From assembly GCF_002778315.1 (NCBI RefSeq), contig NZ_NESA01000001.1, positions 62,001 through 126,000 of the forward strand: a stretch of 64,000 nucleotides of DNA. The letters run 5' to 3'. The position numbers and the translations under genes were made by a program. The notes beneath the pieces are model-generated. The model searched no databases. It had not been told where the DNA came from and saw only the letters and a program-made list of their open reading frames with translations. This DNA comes from Limnohabitans sp. JirII-31 (GTDB lineage: Bacteria > Pseudomonadota > Gammaproteobacteria > Burkholderiales > Burkholderiaceae_C). Positions 17,637-26,356 of the stretch are shown in pieces. Position 1 is the first letter of the stretch; the number at the start of each line of letters is the position of its first letter.

Positions 17637-18431
17637 TCAAGGCCTGTCGGCTAAAAATTCTGTAATGTGACGCAGTGACGCTTGTGGCTGGTCTTTGTAT
17701 GGCGAATGCCCGCAATCGGCCAAGGCGTGGCGTGTGATCTGTCCGTGCTCGGGGGCAATGTCTTCGATTTGGCGCAGCGTGCCGTAGACATCGTTTACGC
17801 CTTGCATGGCCAGCACAGGACAAAGAATGTCGTGGCACACGCTGCGAATGTCAAAGCTGCGAAAGCCGTCGGATAGCCACACATCGTTCCATTGCCAAAA
17901 CGCAGTGTCGACATCTTGGTGAAACTTGGACAAGCGTTCCCGCAAAGGGCCATGCACATAGGCCTCGCGTGCGGCTTCGATGGCACGCAAGGACACCTCT
18001 TCCACCATCACATGCGGTGCCATGACCACACAGGCACTCAAGGGGTGGCGTGCGGCGTGGAGCAGGGCAATCGTGCCGCCGTCCGAATGACCCAGCAGCA
18101 CGGGCTGTTCGATGTGGAGCGCACACAACAACTCAGGCAACACCGCCCAGGCTTCGCGGTGCATGTAGTCGGGCGGCAATCGGTTGAGGCCACGCACATC
18201 GGGCACGCTCTGCGATTGGCCGTAGCCTTGGCGCGAATACACCACGCCAGCGCGTCCGGTGGCTTGGCACACCTGTTCGGGCCAAAAGCCCTCGCGGCTG
18301 CGCCACAGGGCGACCGAGCCCAGACCTTCGTGCAAAAACACGATGGGAGCTTTGGCTGGCGCATTGGCCGTCGAGGCATGGCCGATCATTTCCACTTCAA
18401 GGCGCGTTTGTTTGAGCTGGATCATGGTCAT
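17637..18431 (-). CDS. Alpha/beta hydrolase
   Basis: A 264-residue alpha/beta hydrolase with the oxyanion motif F-L-H-E-G-L-G-S, the nucleophile elbow G-H-S-D-G-G at about residues 115-120, and the C-terminal D-C-G-H-S-P histidine. The H-E-G-L-G-S variant with G-H-S-D-G-G is common in a Burkholderiales subgroup of unknown substrate. It converges with rsuA and is divergent from the beta-propeller gene. An in-frame ATG two codons in is an alternative start. Confidence 0.85.
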   Translation of the reverse strand: MTMIQLKQTRLEVEMIGHASTANAPAKAPIVFLHEGLGSVALWRSREGFWPEQVCQATGRAGVVYSRQGYGQSQSVPDVRGLNRLPPDYMHREAWAVLPELLCALHIEQPVLLGHSDGGTIALLHAARHPLSACVVMAPHVMVEEVSLRAIEAAREAYVHGPLRERLSKFHQDVDTAFWQWNDVWLSDGFRSFDIRSVCHDILCPVLAMQGVNDVYGTLRQIEDIAPEHGQITRHALADCGHSPYKDQPQASLRHITEFLADRP

Positions 18432-18514
18432 GGCCGCATATTAAAGCCCGACGACACGCTGGGCGTAGAGCCGCTCGTTACACTGGGGGCTGATTTTTTG
18501 AAGGTGCATCCACC

Positions 18515-19495
18515 GTGTTTTTGTTTCAACGATTGACGCTGGCGTTCGCTGGCGTGCTGCTGTGTTCTGCCGCTGCTGTTCAGGCTGCCAACCCCATCTT
18601 TGTGCTCAACTCACAAGACGCCAATGTCAGCGTGATTGACCCGGTGACGTGGAAAGAAACCCGACGTATCCCGACGGGCAAAGAGCCGCACCACCTGTAC
18701 CTCACCCCTGACGAAAAGTCGGTCATCGTGGCCAATGCGGGCGGCGATTCCCTGACATTTTTTGACCCCCGCACGGCGGAGGTACAGCGCGTGGTGCGTG
18801 GCACGCTCGACCCTTACCAGTTGCGCTTTTCTCCCGATATGAAATGGTTTGTGACGGTGGCCAACCGCCTCAACCACATCGACATTTACCGTTGGGATGG
18901 CAAAGACCTCACCTTGGCCAAGCGCATTCCGTCGGGCAAAACACCCAGCCACATTTGGATCGATACCAAAAGCACCACGGCCTATGCCTCGATGCAAGAC
19001 AGTGACGAATTGGTGGCGGTCGACTTGGCCACACAAACTTTGAAATGGCGCGTCAAAACCGGCTCGCTGCCAGCCGATGTGTTTGGCACACCCGATGACA
19101 AATATTTGTTGGTTGGTTTGACAGGCGGAGACCGGGTCGAGGTGTACGACGTCACGGGCCCACAAGCCAAGTTGTTCAAAACCATTCCTACGGGCGAGGG
19201 CGCTCACGCTTTCCGAGCCTTGGGCGATGGTCGTCATGTGTTTGTCGGCAACCGTGTGGCCAACACCATCAACAAGATCGACTACACCACCCTCGAGTCG
19301 GTGGCGCAGTTCAAAGCACCCGGGGGCCCTGATTGCATGGAGGTGTCGGCCGACGGCAAGTTGCTGCTAGTGTCCTCGCGCTGGATCAAAAAAATGAGCG
19401 TGATCGATCTCAGCACAGGCCAGTTGGTGCGCCAGGTCAAGGTGGGCAAGTCTCCCCATGGCATTTGGACGCTGGACCACGCGAAGCGGTTTTGA
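18515..19495 (+). CDS. Secreted YVTN-type beta-propeller protein
   Basis: A 326-residue protein with a Sec signal peptide (cleavage after V-Q-A at about residue 24). The mature part consists of YVTN/cytochrome-D1-like repeats of about 40-45 residues, each with a pattern like V-I-D-P...P-T-G-K-E-P-H-H-L-Y-L-T-P-D...V-A-N. This should fold as a seven-bladed propeller in the periplasm. The start is a GTG; no ATG fits better. The stop is two bases from the ATG of a polysaccharide deacetylase, so the two are co-transcribed. The ligand is unknown. Confidence 0.87.
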   Translation: MFLFQRLTLAFAGVLLCSAAAVQAANPIFVLNSQDANVSVIDPVTWKETRRIPTGKEPHHLYLTPDEKSVIVANAGGDSLTFFDPRTAEVQRVVRGTLDPYQLRFSPDMKWFVTVANRLNHIDIYRWDGKDLTLAKRIPSGKTPSHIWIDTKSTTAYASMQDSDELVAVDLATQTLKWRVKTGSLPADVFGTPDDKYLLVGLTGGDRVEVYDVTGPQAKLFKTIPTGEGAHAFRALGDGRHVFVGNRVANTINKIDYTTLESVAQFKAPGGPDCMEVSADGKLLLVSSRWIKKMSVIDLSTGQLVRQVKVGKSPHGIWTLDHAKRF

Positions 19496-19497
19496 GC

Positions 19498-20268
19498 ATG
19501 CGTTTTTCGGTGCTCCTGGCCGGGTGCTTGGCCGCGATCAGTTGGGTGGCACAAGCGGCGGTTCCCTGCAACAAGCCGTTGTATCTGACCTTTGACACCG
19601 GCCACATGGGCGTGGCGCCCTTGGTGGCCGAGGTGCTCAACCGCCAGCAGGTCAAGGTCACATTTTTTGCGGCTCATGAACCCACACAAGAGGGTGACGG
19701 CACCTTGGGCGAGCACTGGGCTGCTTGGTGGCGTGCCCGTGGCGCCGAAGGTCATGCCTTTGCTTCGCACACTTACGACCATGTCTACTGGCGTGCCGAC
19801 CAGCCGCAGGGTCGCTGGTTGATGCGTGCCAGCGCGGGTCCGAAAAAGGGCTTGGTTGAGTCCTGGGACGCTGCCCAGTACTGCCAAGAACTGCAACGCG
19901 CCAACACCCGCTTGCAGCAACTCACGGGGCAAAAGCCTTTGCCCTTGTTTCGTGCGCCCGGTGGCAAGACCTCGCCCTCGTTGCTGGCAGCAGCCAAACA
20001 ATGTGGGTTTGCCCATGTGGGGTGGGCCGATGCGGGCTTCTTGGGGGACGAGTTGCCCAGTGACAAATACCCCAATGCCATGTTGCTCAAGCGGGCCTTG
20101 AAGAACATCCGCTCGGGTGACATCTTGATGGCCCATTTGGGCATCTGGTCGCGCCAAGATGCTTGGGCACCGGCTGTGTTGGAGCCCTTGGTTGAAGGCC
20201 TCAAGGCCAAAGGGTTTTGTTTTGCCACACTGCGAGACCACCCACAATACAACGCATGGACACACTGA
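19498..20268 (+). CDS. Exported polysaccharide deacetylase-like (NodB fold) protein
   Basis: A 256-residue protein with a signal peptide ending near A-Q-A-A-V-P. The NodB motifs are recognisable: motif 1 reads T-F-D-T-G-H, motif 2 S-H-T-Y-D-H (metal histidines), motif 3 F-R-A-P-G-G. In standard enzymes motif 1 is T-F-D-D-G, where the second aspartate binds the metal; here it is Thr. Activity may be altered or lost. It follows the beta-propeller gene by two bases and overlaps the next gene by 13 bp, so all three look like one envelope-related unit. Confidence 0.85.
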   Translation: MRFSVLLAGCLAAISWVAQAAVPCNKPLYLTFDTGHMGVAPLVAEVLNRQQVKVTFFAAHEPTQEGDGTLGEHWAAWWRARGAEGHAFASHTYDHVYWRADQPQGRWLMRASAGPKKGLVESWDAAQYCQELQRANTRLQQLTGQKPLPLFRAPGGKTSPSLLAAAKQCGFAHVGWADAGFLGDELPSDKYPNAMLLKRALKNIRSGDILMAHLGIWSRQDAWAPAVLEPLVEGLKAKGFCFATLRDHPQYNAWTH

Positions 20269-21260
20269 TCGATGGGTTTGCCAACGTGCAAGCCGCTTTG
20301 TATGAAAACTGGTTGCAGCCTTTGGCCTTTGCTTTGGGGCTGGGCAGCCGACTGGAAGATGTTTTCAATGGCACTGGTTGGTTGTTGGTGGGGCTGATAC
20401 AGCTGGCGGTCATGCTGTTGGTGATTGAGCCTTTGCAGCGCTGGCGCCCCGTTGAGCCGGTGGTCAACCCGCAGGCGGTGCGTACCGATGTGATTTACAC
20501 CCTGATTCACCGTTTGGGCTTGTTTCGCATTGCGCTGTTTTTCACCATTGACCCCTTCATGGACGACTTGATGGGGCATCTGCGCACGGCAGGCATGGGG
20601 ACTTTTCATCTTGAAGATATTTGGCCGGGTGTGACCGATGGGGCGTGGGCCAGCTTCTTGATGTATTTGGTGGTCTTTGACTTTGTGGGCTACTGGCTGC
20701 ATCGTGCACAACACCAATGGCATTGGTGGTGGGCGCTGCATGCAGTACACCATTCTCAGCGCCATATGACGCAATGGACGGACAACCGCAACCACCTGCT
20801 AGACGATGTGATGGGTGCCGTGATTTGGGTGGTGGTGGCGCAGTTGATTGGCATTGCACCCAGCCAGTTTGTGGCGGTGGTGGCCATCACGCAATTGAGC
20901 GAAAACTTTCAGCATGCCAATTTGGCGATCAGCTTTGGTCATTGGGGGGAGCGGCTGTGGGTCAGTCCGCGTTTTCATCGTTTGCACCACGGGGTGGGCA
21001 TTGGTCATGAAAGCCCTGCGCCGCGCACCGACGTATCGCGTGAGGTTCTGGGGGGACACAACTTTGGCGTGCTCCTGCCTTGGTGGGACATCTGCTTTGG
21101 TACAGCAGATTTTTCCCAGCGCTTTGAAGCGACCGGTATCCGCGACCAAGTGGAGCAGGGTCGCGATTACGGTGAAGGTTTTTTGGCCCAGCAAAAATTG
21201 GGTTTGAAACGTTTCATGGCGGCTTTACGTCCGGAATCCAAGGCGAACTCGGCCCGTTGA
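20256..21260 (+). CDS. Sterol desaturase/fatty acid hydroxylase family membrane enzyme
   Basis: A 334-residue integral membrane di-iron enzyme. The histidine clusters are H-R-A-Q-H, H-A-V-H-H and H-R-L-H-H, matching the HxxxH and two HxxHH boxes that bind the iron pair. Several hydrophobic segments precede and separate them. Bacterial members hydroxylate or desaturate lipids, carotenoids or hopanoid-type molecules; the substrate here is unknown. The ATG at 20256 is chosen because it removes an unlikely N-terminal extension; it overlaps the deacetylase gene by 13 bp. Confidence 0.88.
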   Translation: MDTLIDGFANVQAALYENWLQPLAFALGLGSRLEDVFNGTGWLLVGLIQLAVMLLVIEPLQRWRPVEPVVNPQAVRTDVIYTLIHRLGLFRIALFFTIDPFMDDLMGHLRTAGMGTFHLEDIWPGVTDGAWASFLMYLVVFDFVGYWLHRAQHQWHWWWALHAVHHSQRHMTQWTDNRNHLLDDVMGAVIWVVVAQLIGIAPSQFVAVVAITQLSENFQHANLAISFGHWGERLWVSPRFHRLHHGVGIGHESPAPRTDVSREVLGGHNFGVLLPWWDICFGTADFSQRFEATGIRDQVEQGRDYGEGFLAQQKLGLKRFMAALRPESKANSAR

Positions 21261-21280
21261 GGCTGGGTTATGCTTTTGTG

Positions 21281-22159
21281 ATGCGTTTGTTTTTTGATTC
21301 TTTTTGGCGTGCTTGGGCTTATTGCCTGATGCCACGCGTCATGCTGCTCTCCTTGTTGCCATTGGTCATGCTGCTGTTGGTAGCCCTGAGTTGGGGTTAC
21401 TTTTATTGGTTGCCCACCCAAGATTGGGTGCGTGACATGTTGGACAGTTGGCAGCTGTTGCAAAGCATGCTGGACTGGATGCAAGCGCACGGCGCCGCCA
21501 ACTTGCAGGGCGTGATGGTGCCTTTGGTGGTGATTTTTTCGGTCACCCCTTTGCTGGTGGTCATGACCTTGTTGGCGGTGTCCTTGATGATGGGGCCGGC
21601 CTTGGTGGACTTGGTGGTGCAACGCCGTTTTCAACACTTGGCGCTCAAACACGGTGGTTCTGCCATGACCAGCTTGGTCTGGACCGTGGGCTCCACCCTG
21701 GCGGCCATGTTGACCATGGTCATCACCTTGCCCCTGTGGTTGTTGCCGCCTCTGATGTTTGTTATTCCCCCTCTGATTTGGGGTTGGCTGAGTTACCGCG
21801 TGATGGTGTTCGATGCTTTGGCGGTGCATGCAAGCCGTGAAGAACGACTAGAGATTGGTCGCCGCCATCGCGGTTGGTTGCTGTTGATTGGTGTGCTCAC
21901 AGGGTATCTGGGGGCTTTGCCGAGCGTGGTCTGGGCGTCAGGCGCTTTGTTTGCCGCCGCCTTTGTGGTGCTGGTCCCGGTGGCTATTTGGATTTATGCC
22001 GTGGTGTTCGCATTCACCGCGTTGTGGTTCACCCACTACAGCTTGGCTGCTTTGGAAAGTCTGCGTGCGGAGTCGGACTCTGTGGTGGTCGGCGTCTCGG
22101 TTGCCTTGCCCGCGCTAGCATCTGAGGATGAGCAACACAACCCACCCCCCGCGCCCTGA
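21281..22159 (+). CDS. EI24-domain (CysZ-like) membrane protein
   Basis: A 292-residue membrane protein with about six strongly hydrophobic segments, including a Leu/Val/Met-rich first pair and a Pro-rich L-P-L-W-L-L-P-P segment in the middle. The pattern matches the EI24/CysZ family (PF07264). CysZ imports sulfate, but no sulfur genes are near, so transport of sulfate is not claimed. The ATG at 21281 is preferred to a TTG eight codons upstream. Its end overlaps the next gene by 32 bp. Confidence 0.8.
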   Translation: MRLFFDSFWRAWAYCLMPRVMLLSLLPLVMLLLVALSWGYFYWLPTQDWVRDMLDSWQLLQSMLDWMQAHGAANLQGVMVPLVVIFSVTPLLVVMTLLAVSLMMGPALVDLVVQRRFQHLALKHGGSAMTSLVWTVGSTLAAMLTMVITLPLWLLPPLMFVIPPLIWGWLSYRVMVFDALAVHASREERLEIGRRHRGWLLLIGVLTGYLGALPSVVWASGALFAAAFVVLVPVAIWIYAVVFAFTALWFTHYSLAALESLRAESDSVVVGVSVALPALASEDEQHNPPPAP

Positions 22160-22967
22160 GTTTGGGCTGATCATCGTCGGTGACGAGATCTTGTCTGGCA
22201 AACGTGCTGACAAGCACATGCCCAAAACCATTGAACTGCTGGCCGAACGTGGCCTGTCCCTTGATTGGGCCGACTACGTGGGCGACTCGCCTGAACGCAT
22301 CACCCATACCCTCAAGCGTGCATTTGAGAGCCACAGCATTGTGTTTTCATGCGGAGGCATTGGCGCCACGCCCGATGACCACACCCGTCAATGCGCAGGC
22401 CGCGCGTTGGGCGTTGACTTGGTGCTGCATCCCGAGGCTGAGGTGTTGATTCGCGCACGCATGCAAGATGTCGCCAAAGAACAAGGCGTGCCGTATGAGC
22501 CTGACCGTGATGACAACAAGCACCGCTTGAACATGGGCGTGTTTCCACAAGGCGCAAAGATCATTCCGAACCCCTACAACAAAATCCCGGGATTCAGCTG
22601 TTTCGGGTCTGAGGGCGGCGCTGTGCACTTTGTGCCAGGCTTTCCGGTGATGGCCTGGCCCATGATCGCTTGGGTTCTTGACACCTACTACCCCCACTTC
22701 TTTCAGACCAATGCCTGGGTTGAGAAGTCGGTGATCGTTTTTGGCGCGATGGAGGCGTCGCTCACACCTTTGATGGAAACCATCGAGCAAGACCACCCCG
22801 GCGTCAAAGTGTTCAGCTTGCCCAGCGTGGACCATCCCCAATACGGCCGCCATATTGAGCTGGGTGTCAAAGGCGATCCAACGCGAGTGGACCAGGCCTA
22901 CCCACAATTGCTGGAAGGTTTGAAGCCCTTTGGCGCCAAACTTGGCCCTGAATTGGTGCGACCTTAA
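22128..22967 (+). CDS. Molybdopterin-binding (CinA N-terminal-like) protein
   Basis: A 279-residue protein. The N-terminal ~180 residues form a MoCF/MogA-like domain with I-I-V-G-D-E-I-L-S-G-K and S-C-G-G-I-G-A-T-P-D-D-H-T, the motifs shared by MogA, MoeA and CinA. The C-terminal amidohydrolase (PncC) half of full-length CinA is missing. Related stand-alone proteins are annotated as competence/damage-inducible protein A, but the true function is unclear. NtrC sites for glnA begin two bases after its stop codon. Confidence 0.85.
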   Translation: MSNTTHPPRPEFGLIIVGDEILSGKRADKHMPKTIELLAERGLSLDWADYVGDSPERITHTLKRAFESHSIVFSCGGIGATPDDHTRQCAGRALGVDLVLHPEAEVLIRARMQDVAKEQGVPYEPDRDDNKHRLNMGVFPQGAKIIPNPYNKIPGFSCFGSEGGAVHFVPGFPVMAWPMIAWVLDTYYPHFFQTNAWVEKSVIVFGAMEASLTPLMETIEQDHPGVKVFSLPSVDHPQYGRHIELGVKGDPTRVDQAYPQLLEGLKPFGAKLGPELVRP

Positions 22968-22969
22968 CC

Positions 22970-23016
22970 TTGCTCTAATTTGGTGCAATTCGTGTATTTG
23001 CACCAAATTGGTTCTT
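22970..23016 (+). promoter_or_regulatory. Two NtrC enhancer sites upstream of glnA
   Basis: TTGCTCTAATTTGGTGCAA (22970-22988) and TTGCACCAAATTGGTTCTT (22998-23016) each resemble the TGCAC-N7-GTGCA dyad bound by phosphorylated NtrC. From memory they closely match the two strong sites of the enteric glnA promoter. Each has one perfect and one degenerate half-site, the perfect halves facing each other. They lie about 120-165 bp upstream of the sigma-54 promoter, normal for enhancers that act by looping. Confidence 0.8.
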
Positions 23017-23133
23017 TTGTTTGTTTGGGCTTTTTCATGCATAAATGCTGCTTTGAGGCGGATGAGGCATGAAGTCAAGGCAAAATACGCACCCTAGACG
23101 GTCGAACCGGTGACGGGTTTTGGTGCCAATGGC

Positions 23134-23150
23134 TTGGCACAGAACCTGCA
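23134..23150 (+). promoter_or_regulatory. Sigma-54 promoter of glnA
   Basis: TTGGCACAGAACCTGCA carries the invariant GG and GC dinucleotides separated by 10 bp, as in the -24/-12 consensus TGGCAC-N5-TTGCA. Transcription should start near 23162, leaving a leader of about 40 nt before the glnA ATG. With the NtrC sites upstream this makes glnA nitrogen-regulated. Confidence 0.8.
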
Positions 23151-23202
23151 TCCTAAAACCTCGAAACTTTTCTAAACCAACCTACCCTTGCAGGAGAACC
23201 TG

Positions 23203-24618
23203 ATGGCCAAGACCGTCGCAGACGTGATGAAGATGGTGAAAGACAACGAAGTGAAGTTCGTTGACTTCCGTTTCACCGATACCCGTGGCAAAGAGCAGCA
23301 CGTGAGCGTGCCAATTTCTCACTTCGATGAAGACAAATTCACCGAAGGCCACGCATTTGACGGCTCTTCGATCGCCGGTTGGAAAGGCATTGAAGCCTCA
23401 GACATGTTGCTCATGCCCGATGCCATGTCTGCTTTCATCGATCCTTTCTTCCAAGAATCCACCCTGGTGTTGTCTTGTGACGTGTTGGAGCCAGGTGACG
23501 GCAAGTCTTACGACCGTGACCCACGTTCGATCGCCAAGCGCGCAGAAGCCTATTTGAAGGCTTCTGGCTTGGGTGACACCGCCTACTTTGGACCCGAACC
23601 CGAATTCTTCTTGTTCGACGACGTGCGTTGGGGCAATGAAATGTCGGGTTCTTTCTTCAAGGTCGACGACTACGAAGCTCCTTGGAACACCGGCAAAGTC
23701 ATCGAAGGCGGCAACAAAGGCCACCGTCCCACCGTCAAAGGCGGCTACTTCCCTGTGCCTCCCGTTGACAGCACCCAAGACATGCGCGCCGAAATGTCCA
23801 TGATCTTGGAAGAAATGGGCATCCCCGTTGAAGTGTTCCACCACGAAGTGGCTGGCGCTGGTCAAAACGAACTCGGCACCAAGTTCTCCACCTTGGTCGA
23901 GCGCGCTGACTGGACTCAGAAGCTGAAGTATGTGGTGTGGAACGTGGCCAATGCCTATGGCAAGACCGCCACTTTCATGCCCAAGCCCATCGTTGGCGAC
24001 AACGGTTCTGGCATGCACGTGCACCAGTCGATCTGGAAAGATGGCAAAAACCTGTTCGCAGGTAATGGCTACGCAGGTTTGAGCGATACCGCCTTGTTCT
24101 ACATCGGTGGCATCATCAAGCACGCCCGTGCGTTGAACGCTATCACCAACCCTTCGACCAACAGCTACAAGCGCTTGGTGCCTGGTTTTGAAGCTCCTGT
24201 GAAGTTGGCTTACTCCAGCCGCAACCGTTCTGCGTCGATTCGTATCCCACACGTGGCGTCTGACAAAGGCCGTCGCATTGAGGCACGTTTCCCAGATCCA
24301 ATGGCCAACCCCTACCTGTGCTTCTCGGCCTTGTTGATGGCTGGTTTGGACGGTATTGAAAACAAGATCCACCCAGGCGAAGCTGCCACCAAAGACCTGT
24401 ACCACTTGCCTCCCGAAGAGGACGCATTGGTGCCCACCGTGTGCCACAGCTTGGACCAAGCGTTGGAATACTTGGACAAAGACCGTGCCTTCTTGACCAA
24501 AGGTGGCGTGTTCACCGACAGCATGATCGACGCATACATTGAGCTCAAAATGACTGAAGTCACACGCTTCCGTCAGGCTGTGCACCCTGTTGAGTACGAC
24601 ATGTACTACTCGCTGTAA
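23203..24618 (+). CDS. glnA: Glutamine synthetase type I (GlnA)
   Basis: A 471-residue class I-beta glutamine synthetase, converting glutamate, ammonia and ATP to glutamine. It has the beta-grasp N-terminal domain (F-D-G-S-S-I-A-G-W), the G-P-E-P-E-F-F metal-binding region, the N-G-S-G-M-H-V-H-Q segment and the catalytic R-I-P-H region. The adenylylation loop D-L-Y-H-L-P-P-E-E is present with Tyr400 as target, so activity should be controlled by GlnE. The ATG at 23203 follows AGGAGAACC. The NtrC/sigma-54 promoter is upstream and a terminator follows. Confidence 0.97.
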   Translation: MAKTVADVMKMVKDNEVKFVDFRFTDTRGKEQHVSVPISHFDEDKFTEGHAFDGSSIAGWKGIEASDMLLMPDAMSAFIDPFFQESTLVLSCDVLEPGDGKSYDRDPRSIAKRAEAYLKASGLGDTAYFGPEPEFFLFDDVRWGNEMSGSFFKVDDYEAPWNTGKVIEGGNKGHRPTVKGGYFPVPPVDSTQDMRAEMSMILEEMGIPVEVFHHEVAGAGQNELGTKFSTLVERADWTQKLKYVVWNVANAYGKTATFMPKPIVGDNGSGMHVHQSIWKDGKNLFAGNGYAGLSDTALFYIGGIIKHARALNAITNPSTNSYKRLVPGFEAPVKLAYSSRNRSASIRIPHVASDKGRRIEARFPDPMANPYLCFSALLMAGLDGIENKIHPGEAATKDLYHLPPEEDALVPTVCHSLDQALEYLDKDRAFLTKGGVFTDSMIDAYIELKMTEVTRFRQAVHPVEYDMYYSL

Positions 24619-24642
24619 TTCTTTGCGGTGTTTCAAGAAAGA

Positions 24643-24668
24643 GGACGGCGAGAGCCGTCCTTTTTTGT
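24643..24668 (+). terminator. Terminator downstream of glnA
   Basis: Stem GGACGGC/GCCGTCC (24643-24649 with 24654-24660) with a GAGA tetraloop, followed by TTTTTT. It should separate abundant glnA mRNA from the lower-level downstream ntrB-ntrC transcript. Confidence 0.85.
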
Positions 24669-24700
24669 TGGTGCAGTTCCCTCTTTTTTAGAGTGTCGCG

Positions 24701-25213
24701 ATGAACCGTTTTTTCATGCTGTATGTGTTGTGTGCTGTAGGCGCAGGGACAGGCGTCAGCGTGTGGGCCGCAGATCCTTTGCAGGTGTATCGCTGTGGCA
24801 ACGCGTACACCAACCAACCCGACCCCAAGGGCAACTGCGTGCCCTTGCGCAGTGCAGCCATCACGGTGATTGAAGGCACCAAAGTTCAACCGTCACCAAC
24901 GGTAGCTACCTTACCCGGTGTTGTGGCCAGCGAGTCCAAGGTGGACATCGGCGAACAGCGCCAACGCGACGCGCAAGCGCGTGCGGTCTTGCAAACCGAA
25001 TGGCAGCGTGCCCAAACACGTCACCAGGCCTTGCTACAAGAGTGGAACCAAGGCGAGCCTGAACGACGCGCCGATGAGCAGCGTCAACCCGCCAAATACC
25101 AAGAACGGGTGGCGCAATTGCGCGCTGCCTTGCAGCGCAGTGAGGCTGATCTGGCGGGCTTGCAACGCGAGCTGTCGCGTTTGTCTGCCCCTGCGACCGG
25201 GGCTACCCCATGA
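24701..25213 (+). CDS. Exported coiled-coil protein, function unknown
   Basis: A 170-residue protein with a Sec signal peptide (cleavage after V-W-A at about residue 23). A short N-terminal segment Y-R-C-G-N-A-Y-T-N-Q-P resembles the start of DUF4124 proteins, with a second Cys a few residues on. Residues ~80-160 are rich in Gln, Arg, Glu and Ala in a heptad-like pattern, predicting a coiled coil. Its stop overlaps the ntrB start (ATGA), so it is translated in the same unit as the nitrogen sensor kinase. Its link to nitrogen control is untested. Confidence 0.8.
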   Translation: MNRFFMLYVLCAVGAGTGVSVWAADPLQVYRCGNAYTNQPDPKGNCVPLRSAAITVIEGTKVQPSPTVATLPGVVASESKVDIGEQRQRDAQARAVLQTEWQRAQTRHQALLQEWNQGEPERRADEQRQPAKYQERVAQLRAALQRSEADLAGLQRELSRLSAPATGATP

Positions 25214-26301
25214 ATGAAAGTGATGTGATGACTTCTCATCTCCCAACCCCACAAGATCGATTCCATGCCTTCGATTTGCTGGCCACCTTGGTCGCCGTGG
25301 TCCGCATCGATGGCTCGGTGGTGTTTGCCAATGCCTCCCTGGAAGATGTGATGGGCGTGTCACGTCGCAACATCCAAGGCACCACGTTGTCACAGTACTT
25401 CACCGAAGGGCAGGCCTTGGACAACGCCCTGCAAGGAGCGCAAAGCAATGCCTTTGCCGCCTTGCGCTATGACGCGCACTTGCACCGACCACAGCAAGAT
25501 TCGTTGCCAGTGCACGTGATCGTGGCACCCACCGATCGCACGGATGAAGTGTTGGTGGAGTTGTTACCGCTGGAGCAGCAAGCCCGCCAAGACCGTGAAG
25601 AGCGTTTGATTGACCAAGCCCAAGCCAACAAGGAGCTGATCCGTAACCTGGCCCATGAAATCAAAAACCCTCTGGGTGGTATTCGTGGTGCGGCGCAGTT
25701 GCTGCAAATGGAGGTCGAGAGCCGTGACTTGGTGGAGTACACCCAAGTCATCATCCATGAGGCTGATCGCCTGCAAGTGTTGGTGGACCGCTTGCTGGCG
25801 CCACATCGACGTCCACACATGGTGGGTGATGTGAACATTCACGAAGTCTGCGAGCGCGTGCGCAGTTTGGTGTTGGCCGAATTCCCCAGGGGCTTGCGCG
25901 TGGTGCGTGACTATGACACCTCCATCCCGGAGTTTCGCGGCGACCGTGAACAGCTGATCCAGGCGGTGCTCAACATCGTTCACAACGCCGCGCAAGCCTT
26001 GGTCGAACGCACGCAAGCAGGTGAGGCAGAAATTGTTTTGCGAACACGCATCAACCGACAAATCACCTTTGGCAAACAGCGTTATCGGTTGGCACTGGAA
26101 TTGCATGTCATTGACAACGGACCCGGTATTCCAGAAGAGATCAAGGACAGGTTGTTTTTCCCCTTGGTGTCGGGACGGGATGGCGGTTCGGGCCTGGGGT
26201 TGAATTTGGCGCAAACATTTGTCCAACAACACCATGGCTTGATTGAATGTGACAGTGTGCCGGGACGCACAGATTTCAAAATTCTGATCCCCTTGCCCTG
26301 A
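25210..26301 (+). CDS. ntrB: Nitrogen regulation sensor kinase NtrB
   Basis: A 363-residue cytoplasmic histidine kinase. A PAS domain (about residues 20-130) is followed by the H-box N-L-A-H-E-I-K-N-P with His149, then N-box (N-I-V-H-N-A-A-Q-A), D-N-G-P-G-I-P and G-S-G-L-G-L-N-L-A ATP-binding motifs. No membrane segment is present, as expected for NtrB, which senses nitrogen status through PII and phosphorylates NtrC. The start overlaps the preceding gene by four bases. Confidence 0.95.
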   Translation: MNESDVMTSHLPTPQDRFHAFDLLATLVAVVRIDGSVVFANASLEDVMGVSRRNIQGTTLSQYFTEGQALDNALQGAQSNAFAALRYDAHLHRPQQDSLPVHVIVAPTDRTDEVLVELLPLEQQARQDREERLIDQAQANKELIRNLAHEIKNPLGGIRGAAQLLQMEVESRDLVEYTQVIIHEADRLQVLVDRLLAPHRRPHMVGDVNIHEVCERVRSLVLAEFPRGLRVVRDYDTSIPEFRGDREQLIQAVLNIVHNAAQALVERTQAGEAEIVLRTRINRQITFGKQRYRLALELHVIDNGPGIPEEIKDRLFFPLVSGRDGGSGLGLNLAQTFVQQHHGLIECDSVPGRTDFKILIPLP

Positions 26302-26356
26302 AACTTTCTGCTTACTCGTATTGATGAAATGAAAGTGCTGCCATGAAAGTATCGAG

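Noticed and set aside
21281-22159. Calling the EI24 protein a sulfate transporter CysZ
   Set aside because: Only the general family pattern is visible and no sulfur-assimilation genes are near.
23398-24636. A 412-codon minus-strand frame opposite glnA
   Set aside because: Antisense to highly conserved glutamine synthetase; no family motif.
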